A DNA stretch of 64,000 bases from Phycomyces nitens (taxonomy: Eukaryota; Mucoromycota; Mucoromycetes; Mucorales; Phycomycetaceae), in assembly GCA_022702545.1 (NCBI GenBank), contig JAHRBC010000003.1, forward strand, positions 1,364,001 to 1,428,000. The letters run 5' to 3'. Of this stretch, positions 21,641 to 33,591 are shown one piece after another. The stretch's first letter is position 1, and every line of letters starts with the position of its first letter. A model generated the notes under the pieces. It made no database searches. It saw nothing but the letters and a program-made list of their open reading frames with translations, and was not told the DNA's origin. A program made the position numbers and the translations under genes.

Positions 21641-23471
21641 AATGAAGCTTATGTGTGTGCCTGGCAAACAGGCTATTTTTTTTTCTTTTAGTCCTTTTCT
21701 TTGCACGTCACGTGAAGAGTATCCTTCCTGTTGCATTGTCTGTGCGGTTATTTATTTATTTATTTATTTGTTTTTATTTATTACTATGATATGGTTTGTA
21801 TTACTGTACACAAGCAGTGCGCTTAACAAATGCTGGACATTGGCTTGGATGTCAACAATCTAATATTCCAGGCATCTTTGTATAGTCAATGTGTAGATAT
21901 TATATAGTATTTACAGTAGATGTATCAAATGTATAGAAATGGTATTAATAAATATAAATAAGCTGGATAGTTGCTATGATCCAAAAGGAAACCCTGTCAG
22001 TTTTGGTACATAAATAAAAAATAACATTTACGATATTTTAGAGCCTCGAAGGGGTTGCTCAAATGTCTAAAAGTACAATTACCATTGCACTTTGGTTATT
22101 CAAACAAAAACCAGAAACACACACAGAGTAGCAAACTCTTTTTCTCTTTTTAGACTGCCATCAGAAAAACAATTGGTAGACGATGTTTTTGTTCAATACT
22201 TGGCAAACTTTGTATATTGCTAGCAAGAGACCATTATACAATATTTTATTATTATTATTATTATTATTATTCCAATATAGACCATCTCTAATGTTCATGT
22301 TAAATATAGAATATTTTTTTTAAATTGTATACTCTATAACTCCTTGGAACTATTCTAATGATGCTAGCCATACCAATCAGACTGCTGGCATTATTTTATT
22401 CTATATACTTTATGTCTCGAGTATAAATAATGTAGAATGGCTCTAGAGACCCAATAGACTAGTGTAAATCTAGTAAAAATGCCAAAAAATACAATTTTCT
22501 AGAGTAGAGGCTTCCCTCTGGCCAAGAACGACAAATTATTTTATGACTTGTAACTAATAAATAGGCCACAGATATCTCTGTGTGTGTGTGAATTCTTTGT
22601 CTATGGATTTAATATAAAACGTAACAAGGACTGCCCTCCCCCCTTTCTTTTGTCAGATATTCTTTGAGAAGAAGAAAAAGATGGTCAGTATACAAACTCT
22701 TTGGTAATAAATTATGTCAACTATTGGTATTATGTGTAAATGTGCGTTCAAGGTTCAATAAACCCACGGCAGAAAAAATGTCTAGTGTTAACTCTTGGGC
22801 ATATTTATCAGCTTGGAAAAGGAGAGTTTGACATAATTAATGATTGGTGTCATGTTTATTCGTATTCTTGGATTTTCAAACGTAAAATATATCATTGGAA
22901 ACTAGAGTCCATTTAGAATACGGTCAAACCTAAAGGCCCAAGATAATAATGGGTACAATGTGAATGGTGCACTTGACCTTTGGTCCTAATGATATTAAAT
23001 GGTTTGAGAATAAGAACGACACTTCTTTGACAATAACCATGTCACACAGGACGTGCATTGACCACCCAGACTTTTTTATTTATTTATCTTCAAGAGAACA
23101 ATAAAGAGAATGAATGAAATCTAATGGTATAAAGAGAATACAAGACCAATTTGCTCAAAGACAATAAATGGCCTTGTGTTCTATACATGATATCTCTCGA
23201 GGCTATCTACCCATAAATGACTTGGCCCAAAATCGAATCTAGACTACAAGCAGGCCAGCATTTCTAGCAAGCAATAAAGAGTGAACTTCGGAGTTTTAGG
23301 ATTCAAAGGAAAAAGGCCATTCTTTTTTCCGTTTGGGATAATTTAAGAAAAGAAAATGCTTTGTAACCTTTTGATCATTATTTCTGCTCCTATTGCTACT
23401 CTTCTTTCTTATTAATACTATTTATTATCTTATTAATTACTCTTTATCCCATCCATCTAAATATTACAAAA
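21641..23471. other. intergenic between MDM33 and the SH3 gene
   Basis: No gene recognised over 1.8 kb. AT-rich with a TTTA run near 21751-21770 and an ATT microsatellite at about 22246-22271. It should hold promoters for both divergent genes. Confidence 0.6.
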
Positions 23472-25850
23472 ATGACAGGCAAGTCATACTTGGAGATATA
23501 AACAAATAAATGCTCATTTATCTATTTATTCCTAGACCTCTACAGGGCACACCACGACTATGACGCTCAACATGACGATGAACTTTCCTTGAAGACTAAC
23601 CAGGTAGTCCGGCTCACAAATGCCGATTCAAATGACTGGTGGCATGTTCAAGATCCAGAGAATGGCCAAACAGGAATTGTCCCCAGCAATGTAAGATTTT
23701 GTTTTTGTTTTTTACCATCCTTTGGAGAATCAGCCTAAAACTCCCCAATGTAGTTTCTGGAGAAATTAAAACCAGAGACAAAAGGTAAAAACACATTGTT
23801 GTTGTATAAAGAAGCCGGTGATTATTATTATTATTATTAAAAATACATGTACGTGTATATTAATTCTTAAAAGGTCTGGTGTTGGCAAAGGTCAAGGAAG
23901 ATTATGCAGCACAAGACCCAACTGAACTGAGCTTGTGGAAGAATGGGATTGTCACTGTGGTTGATCAGTCAGGGCCAGAAGGGTGGTGGAAAGGTGACCT
24001 GAATGGAAAGACTGGGCTCTTCCCGGCCAATGTAAGGGATATATAGACTTGGTATCTTGGGCAACCTTGGAACTAATGGATTCATTAGTACGTGGAACTC
24101 ATCGACCATTCGGAAGTCACAGAGGCAGACGGCCGTGAGTATAAAGGCAAATGTTGGCGTGCCAAAGACTCATAATTAGATTCATAAAAAAATTAAGGGT
24201 TCAAATTGGCAGCCTATGGTGTAAAGCAAGGAGGAATTGGTAGTATTCTGGCCGGCGGTTTTCCCTTGAGAAGAAACACGGTTAAACGGGCAGAAAGAAC
24301 CGAAGATCATGTAAGGATTACTTGGGATATATTTTATCTTGCCATTTTAAAAATAAGAACAATAATCTCATATGATGATAATGATGATGTATTTGTGGTT
24401 TCCTAGGCAACTCCTCCACTGCCGACTAAATCGACACCTACGATCCCAGAGGAAGCAAACGATGCGCCAGGTAAAGTCTTCAAGGGATTAGTGAATCGAG
24501 TCTATAGGACAAAAACTAACCAGCTGCCCTTTTTTTTTTAGTGACAGCCACACCTGAATCACAGTCTCGGCAACCAAACACAGTCCTCAAGGCCATGGTA
24601 ACCCATGACTACGTGCCTGCAAGTGATGGTAGGTATCAGTTCTATATTGAACATTATGATATCTAATTGGGTTTTCCCTTAGACGAAATCAAATTGATGA
24701 GGGGAGAATACGTTATTGTCAAGGACAAGGATGATCCCACATGGTGGGTGGGGATCAACGAAGGAGGTCAGGAAGGCATATTCCCCTCAAACTTTGTCCA
24801 GCTGCTGGAGCCACAACAGAAACCTCCCGTACGACCATCGCGCACCCGCCCACCAACCATTCGTACCGAGACTCCCAACAGCACGCCTATTAACAATGAC
24901 CCTCTTTCTCCACTTGCCCGCCCTCCACCCGTGCCAGTCACTACCCGTCCAGCATCTCTGCTTACATCTCGCCTCCCTTCAAATGCCTCTAGCAACACAT
25001 CGTCTACTACAAACAGCCCTGGTCTTATCTCTCCACCCCCAAGACCCGTAACATTGCCACCAACACCCTCTAGGCGGCCAAGTACACTAGTGACAGGTCC
25101 ACGGAAACACACGCCTCGTGTACCCTCCCTGACGCTTGTTGCAGCTGATCTCCCGCCTCTGGTCCCAAAAGCCTCTGAAGATAATGTCCCCGAACATCCT
25201 GTTCGTCCCTCTCGTCCAATCCCAAAACCAGCAACCAACCAGCCAGACCCACAGCATCCAGAACGTACGGCTTTCAATCTCGCAAAACCTCCAAAGATTG
25301 GAGCCAAACCGACGCGTAAGTGCACAAGATATATACTAATGAATACAACAACAACAACAACAAAAAGGAGGATATTGTACTAAAGTATGATTTATAAGCC
25401 GGCTCACGTCCAAGTAGCATCATGTCATCAATTGATCCCGAAGGAGGACGTAAAAGTGGGTTCGAAGCTCCACTATCTCCACCACCAATGCCAAGACGGT
25501 CAATGCCTGCACTTCCTGTTCCACGAGATACCCATGATCCAAACGAGGCCCAGGACAAGAGTATCCGTCGTCCTGAACATCCTCTTCCTCACCCACCCAC
25601 AAACACCACTTCAAAGTCCTCGACTACCAGTGTTAGCAGCCTAAACAGTTCACATGAATCTGCTGCCCCGGCTATTCCTTCTACTGCCAATCAGGGCACC
25701 ACAAATGCCTCTGAAGACCGGATCATGTCAATGATGCGACAGGAAATCGACAAGATTCGAAATGAATTTATTGAATTATTGGATAATGAGCGTGAGGAAC
25801 GTAGACGGTTAGAAGAAGAAGTGAGATCTCTCAGAGCACAACTAGAATGA
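23472..25850 (+). CDS. triple-SH3 adaptor with proline-rich middle and C-terminal coiled coil (CIN85/CD2AP-like layout)
   Basis: Ten exons: 23472-23478, 23536-23690, 23754-23784, 23874-24031, 24089-24134, 24198-24310, 24407-24470, 24542-24628, 24683-25315, 25399-25850; 581 aa. The first exon holds only ATGACAG and its intron uses a GC donor (GCAAGT). Three SH3 domains are visible by ALYDY-like starts, a WW pair and a GxxPSN-like end: HHDYDA...DWWHV...GIVPSN (residues about 7-55), KEDYAA...GWWKG...GLFPANYVEL (about 68-120), THDYVP...TWWVG...GIFPSNFVQLL (about 205-265). Between the second and third lies KQGGIGSILAGGFPL. A Pro-rich region with many PxxP/RPxRP motifs follows, then a heptad helix (about 540-581). 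Likely a cortical actin or endocytic adaptor; the specific role is inferred. Confidence 0.85.
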
Positions 25851-28190
25851 TTTTTTATATTCTCTCGTCAATATAACTCTGAGTAAGGCTGGAATTTCTT
25901 TACAAGGGGTGTTAAAAAAAAGGAGGAGGGAGGGGGTGAATGATAATATAGGATTGCGGTTATAAAAGAAACATATATATATATATATATTTCACACACA
26001 AGAGATTCGAATGGGTTCTTGGTGACAAGATGTCATGGGAACCCATGTATGAAATCATTCATGATCAATTTATTCATCCACAAAGGAGCCTGTTTGTATA
26101 AACGTAGCATTGTGTTTTGGCTCTTTGGGATGGAAATATCTCTTGTCATCAAGATCATCGCATTTATAGCATTGGTCTTTGAAAGATGCAGTCTATATAA
26201 AGCCTGATCGACTCATTTATTTTGTACATTACAAATATACAAATCCAACCTTTTTTCTCTTAATATTTTGGAGAGTTTGATGATAATGAATCGTTTATCT
26301 ATAGTACAAAAATACCTTTTTGCGTATTTTGATCTTGTACTGTATTGTATTGTATTGCACTATAACACACCTTGTTTTTATTAAAAAAGATATTCAATAA
26401 TCTTCTCTTGCTTTATCTTCAAAGACATGACTTTTGGTCTGAGAATATTGTCTGCTAACGATTGGTACCATGCCTCCCCCCATTCAATTAAATGTAACAT
26501 TTACCAAGACCATGAATATCTAAAAAGACCTGGTCATGACAATTCTACCATACTAAAATGAAATTAGTAAACCAATTTAAAGATGGACAAGGTCATTTAT
26601 TTATTAACAAAAAGGCCCTCTAAAAGGCCATAATTGATACTTTTGGACATGATAAATGTGCGCTGATGATTCTTTGGAATACCATTTAAATGTTATCAGT
26701 CTATTCTCAATGAACAAAGACGACAATGATTGCAACCAACTTTACCTCCCCCACCAAAAAAGATATTCATTTATCTGACAAGATGGCCTTTACACTCCTT
26801 TGGGTGATTGAAACTGACATGTTACTGATACAATTCCCATTTCTCTTTGTTCCCAATAGTGTCCAGATATCACTCAATATTGCTCATTTATTTTAATTTC
26901 AAAAAAAAATTCCCCAACTGTTTCCTCTTTCATATATTTGTATATATATACATATATATAAGATCTATCTTAAATTCAAAGCACATTTGATAATGCTACA
27001 CTGGGTACCGTGCCTTGTAAACTTGTTTGGAGCACGAACATCGAGCTTGTCTTGCATTAAAGGTTTTATTAATAATAATAATTTATACCACGTGAAATAG
27101 GCTATTGATCCAAAATGACTTGAGATATGTTTTTTTGATATGTAGTACATATTTTCATGCTTCCCCCAAAAAAATATAATCGTAATAATTAAAGGCAGAA
27201 TTGGGGGACCTGGTTTTTTTTTGCAATATATATGATATGAAGCTTTGATGGCACATATTCATCTGGTATTCTTTATCATACACGCCATATTATGACGATC
27301 ATGATCCACACAACAAGATTGGTTTTCCATGTGAACAAGGCCGAATCTTGGTGATATCTGTCCTACCCAACAAAGCAGTGTAGGCACACAGCTATAATTC
27401 ATATTGTGGATATTTGAAGAAGAAGAAAAATATATAGCTACATTTGTATATACCCAATACTCCCCTTTTTTTAAGACCCAAAAAAAAAAGGAAGAAAGTG
27501 TAATGTAATGTAATATCCATAGCTATATATCTTTTAATACTAGCTCTATCGCTTGCCTATCTTTCTTGAGCTCTTTTATTATATCCCTTAAAATATGGCC
27601 AGGCTAGGAATGATTCGTAAAGTGTCTGTAGATCCTAGCAATTGTTTTTCCTTACTCCTTGATTCAGTCCCACTTGCTTATTTTTTACCAAATGCTGGAC
27701 TGCCAAGAATATTCAAAGAAATTGTACTAATAAAGTATATATACACACATATATATATATTTGCCACCGTTTGACTAGTTGAATAATCAATAGATCATTC
27801 TAGCATCTTTAAAGTTCAAAGTGTATATTGTTAAAATAATAAAAAAGGACATGCAAAGGAGCTTGGTTCCGTTGCAATTTCATGGTATTCCGCAACTTAT
27901 CCAAAGACAGACATCCTTTGTTTCCGGTTGGTTCTCCCGATGCTTTTAATTACCATTTAGCTTTGACATTATCCGATTTCGTGTTCACTGGATGTATATA
28001 TATGTATATATGTATAAAAACCATCTTGGACTATATGGTGGCCAAAATCTGGTGATGTGGAGAAGTGTATATCTTTGCGAGATCTGTACCGCTATTCTTA
28101 TTGCCGATGATCCCGACTAGATACCACAGAACCTACGTTTATATATTCTCTGTACTACAGTTACAAAGTGTGTATATACATATATATATA

Positions 28191-28223
<33 letters not shown>
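28191..28223. repeat. ATT microsatellite
   Basis: About eleven uninterrupted ATT units, preceded by a TA run. Confidence 0.9.
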
Positions 28224-28225
<2 letters not shown>

Positions 28226-28444
28226 ACTTCTTTGGCCTCCTTGTGGCTTTCTTACACCATATGGATTCTGACAAATAAAAAAAGTTTATTTGTAAATCTT
28301 TATCAACAGATATTATATCAATTGATAAAGATCCCCAAGGCTGAGAATGCTCCCCATTATGAAATCAAAAGAGCTTATTAACTCTGGTGTTTATAATTTT
28401 ATTGTCATTGTCTTGTTTTGGATCATAGAGGGCGTTTTATTTTT

Positions 28445-28449
<5 letters not shown>

Positions 28450-28484
<35 letters not shown>
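28450..28484. repeat. AT dinucleotide microsatellite
   Basis: About seventeen perfect TA units. Confidence 0.95.
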
Positions 28485-28487
<3 letters not shown>

Positions 28488-28686
28488 TATTTTATATTGG
28501 ATACAAGAGGGCCTGGAGCTTATAGATGGGCTGGGGACCTTGTTTGATGGCCAAATGAGACCCAAAAGTTGAACTCCGTTGAATGAATGGCTGGTAAAAA
28601 GCAAGTTAATGGCTGATAAATGGCCTCAATTAAAGAGGACGCCGGCCAGCCAGCCTTGTCCACTTACTCTTGCTTTCCTTTAGACC

Positions 28687-29678
28687 ATGACTACCAAGAC
28701 AATGAATAACAGAGTGGTTCTCAACGACCCTTTGCCAATTGATAGGTAGCACAAGTCTGTACAACTCTCGGACAACCAAAGATATTTTCTATATGTAATT
28801 TATAATATTCTCATCCATAACAGCTATGTTATCAAGGTAGGAATCGTAGGAGATGCGCAGATTGGAAAGACCACCCTGATGGTCAAATACGTCGAAGGCC
28901 ATTACGACACAGAGTACACACAGACACTTGGTAAGGGGTCCCAAAATCGGTATGCTTTGGTACTAAGACGTCCTAGGGGTTGACTTTATGGAAAAGACGT
29001 TGATGATCAACCGGCCAGAGGGACGCACCGAAGTGACGTTTAGCATCTGGGACTTGGGAGGTAAGATGTTATTTTTTTCGATTGTTGATGGATTTAGAGA
29101 ATACCAAGTTTTTTTGTTTCTGTGTTGCAGGACAACGGGAGTTTGTTAGCATGTTACCTCTTGTTAGCAATGACGCCCATGCGATCCTGTTCATATTTGA
29201 TCTCACCCGGAAATCAACCCTCAATAGCATCAAGGAGTGGTATCGGCAGGGCCGAGGACTGAACAAGGCAAGACTTGGTTTCATTATGATATATATGATA
29301 TATTATACAAATTATAACGTGTTCTCTATATTATTATTATTATTTTCAGGTGGCACAGCCATTTCTTATAGGCACTAAATATGACGAATTTGTCCATCAC
29401 TCACACGAGGACCATGAAGAAGTAACTCGACAGGTAATGGGGCTAGCGACCATGGCAACCAAAATCACCACCACCAGACCTAATGGGTTCAAAAAAATAA
29501 ATAGGCCAGGAAGTTTGCCAGGGCAATGAAGGCCCCATTGATATTCTGTTCGGCTGCTGAATCTATCAACGTACAGACGATCTACAAGATTGTGTTTGCC
29601 AAAACATTTGATTTGGGAATCACTATCCCCGAAATTAGCCAAGTGGGTGGCCCGATTGTTGAATACAGGCATTGCTAA
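28687..29678 (+). CDS. SPG1: septation GTPase Spg1/Tem1
   Basis: Six exons: 28687-28745, 28824-28930, 28977-29060, 29131-29267, 29350-29433, 29505-29678; 214 aa. This is the Ras-superfamily GTPase of the septation initiation / mitotic exit network at spindle poles. Motifs: P loop [11 protein letters not shown] (about residue 29), switch I region [13 protein letters not shown], the Spg1/Tem1 hallmark WDLGGQREF in place of the usual DTAGQE, and GTKYD for guanine recognition, followed by [10 protein letters not shown]. The fourth intron (29268-29349) begins with GC (AAG|GCAAGA) and is needed to join NK to [12 protein letters not shown]. No prenylation box is seen at the end (EYRHC), as in known Spg1/Tem1 proteins. 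Family length is about 200-250 aa. Confidence 0.95.
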
Positions 29679-29742
29679 TAAAACACCACGTGGAACTATA
29701 ATATAGCTGTAACTGTTTATTTTGTAATGGGTCTGGGTCTAT

Positions 29743-29744
<2 letters not shown>

Positions 29745-29786
<42 letters not shown>
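29745..29786. repeat. AG dinucleotide microsatellite
   Basis: About twenty-one perfect AG units in the 138-bp gap between the convergent SPG1 and double-psi beta-barrel genes, probably within or near their 3' untranslated parts. Confidence 0.95.
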
Positions 29787-29788
<2 letters not shown>

Positions 29789-29816
29789 GTTTGTGTGTTT
29801 GTGTTTGTGTGTATGT

Positions 29817-30173
29817 TTAAGCATTGGTCCACTTGATCTTGATACGGCCGGCACTAAGGCTGGCCAGCTTCTTAAAGGCAGCCGGGCTAAGGTCAATGTC
29901 GTTCTTGGCACATCCAGGGCAGCTGTCTACTACGGTGACTACGACAGACTTCTTTCCGTTCGTGACCTTGACTTTCTTGCCGCACCGGGCCTTGAGGTTC
30001 TTCATCAATGAAGAGCTCAGGGCAGCAACCATCTGGCTGTTGGTGTTCTTCTTGCCGCAGGATCCAAGGCCGACGCCATAGAATGTGGCTTCACCGGAAT
30101 TAGCGCGACGGACAAGGGGCATTGCTTGGAGGCACACGGCCATCAGGAGTGTCAAGAGAATAGCGAAACGCAT
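29817..30173 (-). CDS. small secreted double-psi beta-barrel (RlpA/expansin-like) protein
   Basis: Intronless, 118 aa from the Met at 30173; the frame is open further upstream, but this Met gives a perfect signal peptide (MRFAILLTLLMAVCLQA). The mature part begins with SGEATFYGVG and contains four or more cysteines in the order SCGKK, ARCGKK, DSCPGC, then the family ending DLSPAAFKKLASL and GRIKIKW. This is the RlpA-like double-psi beta-barrel seen in barwin, expansin and many fungal secreted proteins. It is expected to be extracellular; a catalytic Asp is present (VVDSCPGC), but substrate and activity are not deducible. Convergent with SPG1. Confidence 0.88.
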   Translation of the reverse strand: MRFAILLTLLMAVCLQAMPLVRRANSGEATFYGVGLGSCGKKNTNSQMVAALSSSLMKNLKARCGKKVKVTNGKKSVVVTVVDSCPGCAKNDIDLSPAAFKKLASLSAGRIKIKWTNA

Positions 30174-32174
30174 GGCTGATGGAGAATGAAGGAATGGGTG
30201 GGTAGAGTGAGCGAGAGAATGGGTGGGGTGGGGAAAAAGAGAAAGAGGGAAAGAAATGGCGGGTCGATGGTCAAATAGACAGTTGAGTGTCATTTAATGG
30301 CCAAGGACATTTCCTATTTTATGTTTACCCAGGATTTCGTACTCTATTTTAAGACATATTTCTCATTTGGACGTGTGTATGTGATACTTGTCACTTTTCT
30401 CGCGCTTTCCAACATTTGGCACTTGCCATACGCGAAATAACTCGTATTTTGATGGCAAACTATACTTTGATTGGTTATTGGTTTTCTACGCTTAACCAAC
30501 ACAAGAATTGTATTTATAGGTCTCTTTGGCTCCAATCATGTCAGACCATTTAGTTGGTCGTTTGGGCATATAGACAGAACCAATACCAAAAGAGAAAAAG
30601 GTATTGCCGATTGCAATTATAGGCCATTTGTATATTATATCCAATTTAAGTTTGAATAGTGTTTGTGATCAATACCAAGGGGTTAGCCATTGACTGGAAA
30701 TGAGCAAAGATTGGACGAGAAGCAAACAGGTCAAGGTACAAAAAAAACATTATGTCTAAATGGCCTACTAATTACGCTTTGACAAAAAAGCAAAAACAAG
30801 GTGTTTCTAGACGATTACCACGGTCATCAGAAAGACGACTGCATCTCACACGCTGTCTAGAATAGGCAGTACCGCAGAACACAAACTATGTATCATGAAT
30901 TATATGGAATCAAGAGTACAATCGAGAATGAATTGATATTGGAGATAACAGCACCCCCCAAACCTATATACCACATCTTCTTGGAATCCTGACTACATTA
31001 TGTCGGCTGATGTATATATATATAAAAGAGAGAGAGAGAGAGAGGCCAATATAAAAATAGGGCTGCTTATCAGGCCAAATACTGGAAAATTGGGAAAATA
31101 GGATGATAAGCCAGTGCCAATAAAGACACACTGACCTGTCTTATCAGACAAGAGTATGAAAAGTATAATGGCATAAATTAGCGTATGATAATCTATTTGC
31201 AATCGAATGTAACCACACAAATGTCATAAATAAGATGAAGGAAATAAACAAAAAATTGATAGAAATTCCTTGTTATGTTTGTGTGTGGGGGGGAATTGGA
31301 TAGCTAGATAAGGCTCAGGACAAGTGAATACACCTTTTGGAGTGTAGTACGGGCGTAGTTGATTTTTTCTTATTTCTATTTATTTATTTATTTATTATGA
31401 TGAATCTTTTACCAGTATGACAACCAAGGCTAGCAATCGGTAGGCATGAGGGAATAAAGGTGAATTTACCGGGGATAAAAATATTAATCAGAAAGTGTAT
31501 TGTACTGATTATTTTATCATCAAAATATTAATAACGTTGATTATATGAAAGGTGGTTTATATATGAGTATTGATAATCCCGAATTGGCAAATCGTCCTTT
31601 AGCCCGATGGACAAATTCAGCTAGATGTTGCACCAAACTGAAATATAAATAAAAAATAAAAATAATAATAATAATTAAAAAATTAAAAAGAGAAATAGAA
31701 AGAAATAGATGTTTCCAACACTCTTTTTATGATGATTATTGATGTTCTGTATAAGCAACTAGCATATATTCTACCATGATGTTTTATATGGAATGTATAT
31801 GTAGATTACCATATATGTATATATTTGTGTAAATGTAGCTGCCATATACCATATATGGAATTTATGTTATGCTATTCTTGTTTTATATTATCAACTTTGC
31901 CACATGCAATTCGCTTTTTTTCTTTTTTCCTATTCAACATACTCTTCTTACTCATCTGCAAATGGGCCGGTCACACAAGACTTTTTTTATTTTTTTGCTC
32001 ACATGTATACAGTTCACAATCCACTTGTTTGGAATCGATAATTTTCATATGAAGTACAGCCACGACATTCACGTGTCAATGAAGAAGTTTAAAGAGAATA
32101 TCTCTTCTCTTCTCTCTTTTATCCCACTCTATCTAAAAAACATTGATTGAATGATTCTTTCACTCTCTTTGTGA
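30174..32174. other. 2-kb intergenic region
   Basis: No gene recognised. AG repeat at about 31026-31043 and poly-A/T rich stretches near 31640-31710. Bidirectional promoter region for the secreted protein and the membrane protein gene. Confidence 0.55.
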
Positions 32175-33093
32175 ATGGCAGAATACGAACACACGTTTTA
32201 CTTTTGCGATACACCCAAACGACCATGGCAGTCACCTTCCTCGTCTTCGTCTTCTTCAGCGTCTTCATACCAGGCCTGTCATAGCGATGAGGGCTACGAT
32301 TCAGACGAGAAGCGTTCTTCATCCCACGAGATCCCAATTCTCAAAAGCACCCAAAGCATGTAAGCCGCCTCGAAGGTCCAATCAATCATCTTATTCTTAT
32401 TTTATTATCTATAGTCGCATATCCTACACCTTTTCTACCTATACCCTCACAATCGCAATCCTCCTATTCAGTATACAACATCTCATCCGCCAGCCATCCC
32501 CATGGATCCACACATTTCCGCCTGTCTTCATCACCTTTACCATCCTCTTCCATCTCACCCACCTTTTTGCACACCTACTCGACCTCTTGACCCTAGAACG
32601 CCTTTGCGTGGTTTATGGAACCTGGCTGTATTCTACAGGCTGGCTCCTAGGAACCCTCGTCTTCACCGAACGCCTTCCTACCGACTATTACCCAACCCTT
32701 CTCTTTTGGATCCTTATGCTCGAACGTCGGAATGCATGGGGAATTATCGTCTGGGAATTTGTTGGCCGTCTAGACCACCCCAACGAACCTCCATCCATGA
32801 ATCGATGGCGGCTAATCGTGTTTAGAACATGGTGTTTGCTGGGCACCGGCTCATTTTGGGGCCTGCTCTACATTACACTTGCCCATTCTGACGGATTCAG
32901 TCTATCCTATCTTCTTGCGTACACCAGCATTCTCAAGCTGCTCTTGGTCAGTACTCTGGGCGGCCTGATGATGATATGTTTCTGGAGCTTCTGGACCTTT
33001 CAGTACCGAGGGGTTCTGTGGCGAAAAGAGCTTCGAAAGGGCATCATTGTCTGGATCAGTGAAGGTGTCACTCGTGCTGGCGACGTTGAGTAG
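32175..33093 (+). CDS. unrecognised membrane protein, 5-6 predicted TM segments
   Basis: Two exons, 32175-32359 and 32415-33093, encode 287 aa. The N-terminal ~60 residues are cytosol-like and low complexity (a run of about eight Ser, then acidic DEGYDSDE). Hydrophobic segments follow: YTLTIAILLFSIQHL, FPPVFITFTILFHLTHLFAHLL, TWLYSTGWLLGTLVF, YYPTLLFWILML, FRTWCLLGTGSFWGLLYITL, and a long one from SYLLAYTSILKLLLVST to CFWSFWTF. Many Trp and Arg residues lie at the segment ends. No transporter or enzyme motif is recognised. The coding status is supported by the clean intron (GTAAGC...TATAG) that joins two hydrophobicity-consistent frames. Confidence 0.75.
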
Positions 33094-33591
33094 AATTCTA
33101 TATTTTATTATTATTCTCCCTTTGGAAAATAATAGTAATATCAAAAAAGCAAAAAATCTAAATCAAATAGCATCATTGTGTACATAAAATCCCTTGGAAC
33201 ATCCATCTCTTTCCTCTAATAAAGCATACAACCACCATTGTCAACTATAACAACAATAACAATAACAACAATAGCAACAAAATCCAAATAGGGTCCTTCA
33301 AGATCAACCGAAAACTTAAATATGAAGAGGGGGTCGATTGACGTCACCCTGGCCATATAGATTGTATGATTTTGTGGTTTCTATTTCCATTCTCTCTTTC
33401 TTCTCTTTCTTGTCCCTAATTTTCCCTTTTTTGTAAGATTTCCTTCTAGCCTTCTTCTAGTTCTTCTTCTTCTTGTTCTTCTTCTTTTACTGTCCTCACC
33501 CACCCACACGGCTGCTTATAATTGCTGCTTATAATTGCTGGTTCTAATAGCCATCAATACTCATCATCCATTTGATACCTTGTGACACCCT
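33094..33591. other. intergenic, promoter side of the MAPKKK gene
   Basis: No gene. Includes CAA-rich sequence (33240-33290) and a CT-rich stretch (33380-33490) shortly before the MAPKKK start; pyrimidine-rich tracts like this are common in fungal promoters. Confidence 0.45.

Larger units (their letters stand above)
25851..28686. other. 2.8-kb intergenic region
   Basis: No gene recognised. AT-rich with many microsatellites (TA near 25973-25990 and 26939-26960, ATT at 28191-28223, AT at 28450-28484). Short frames here have no domain features. Confidence 0.6.

Noticed and set aside
24768..25325. 185-codon minus-strand frame opposite the proline-rich region of the SH3 gene
   Set aside because: Gly/Arg-rich mirror of Pro codons on the real strand.
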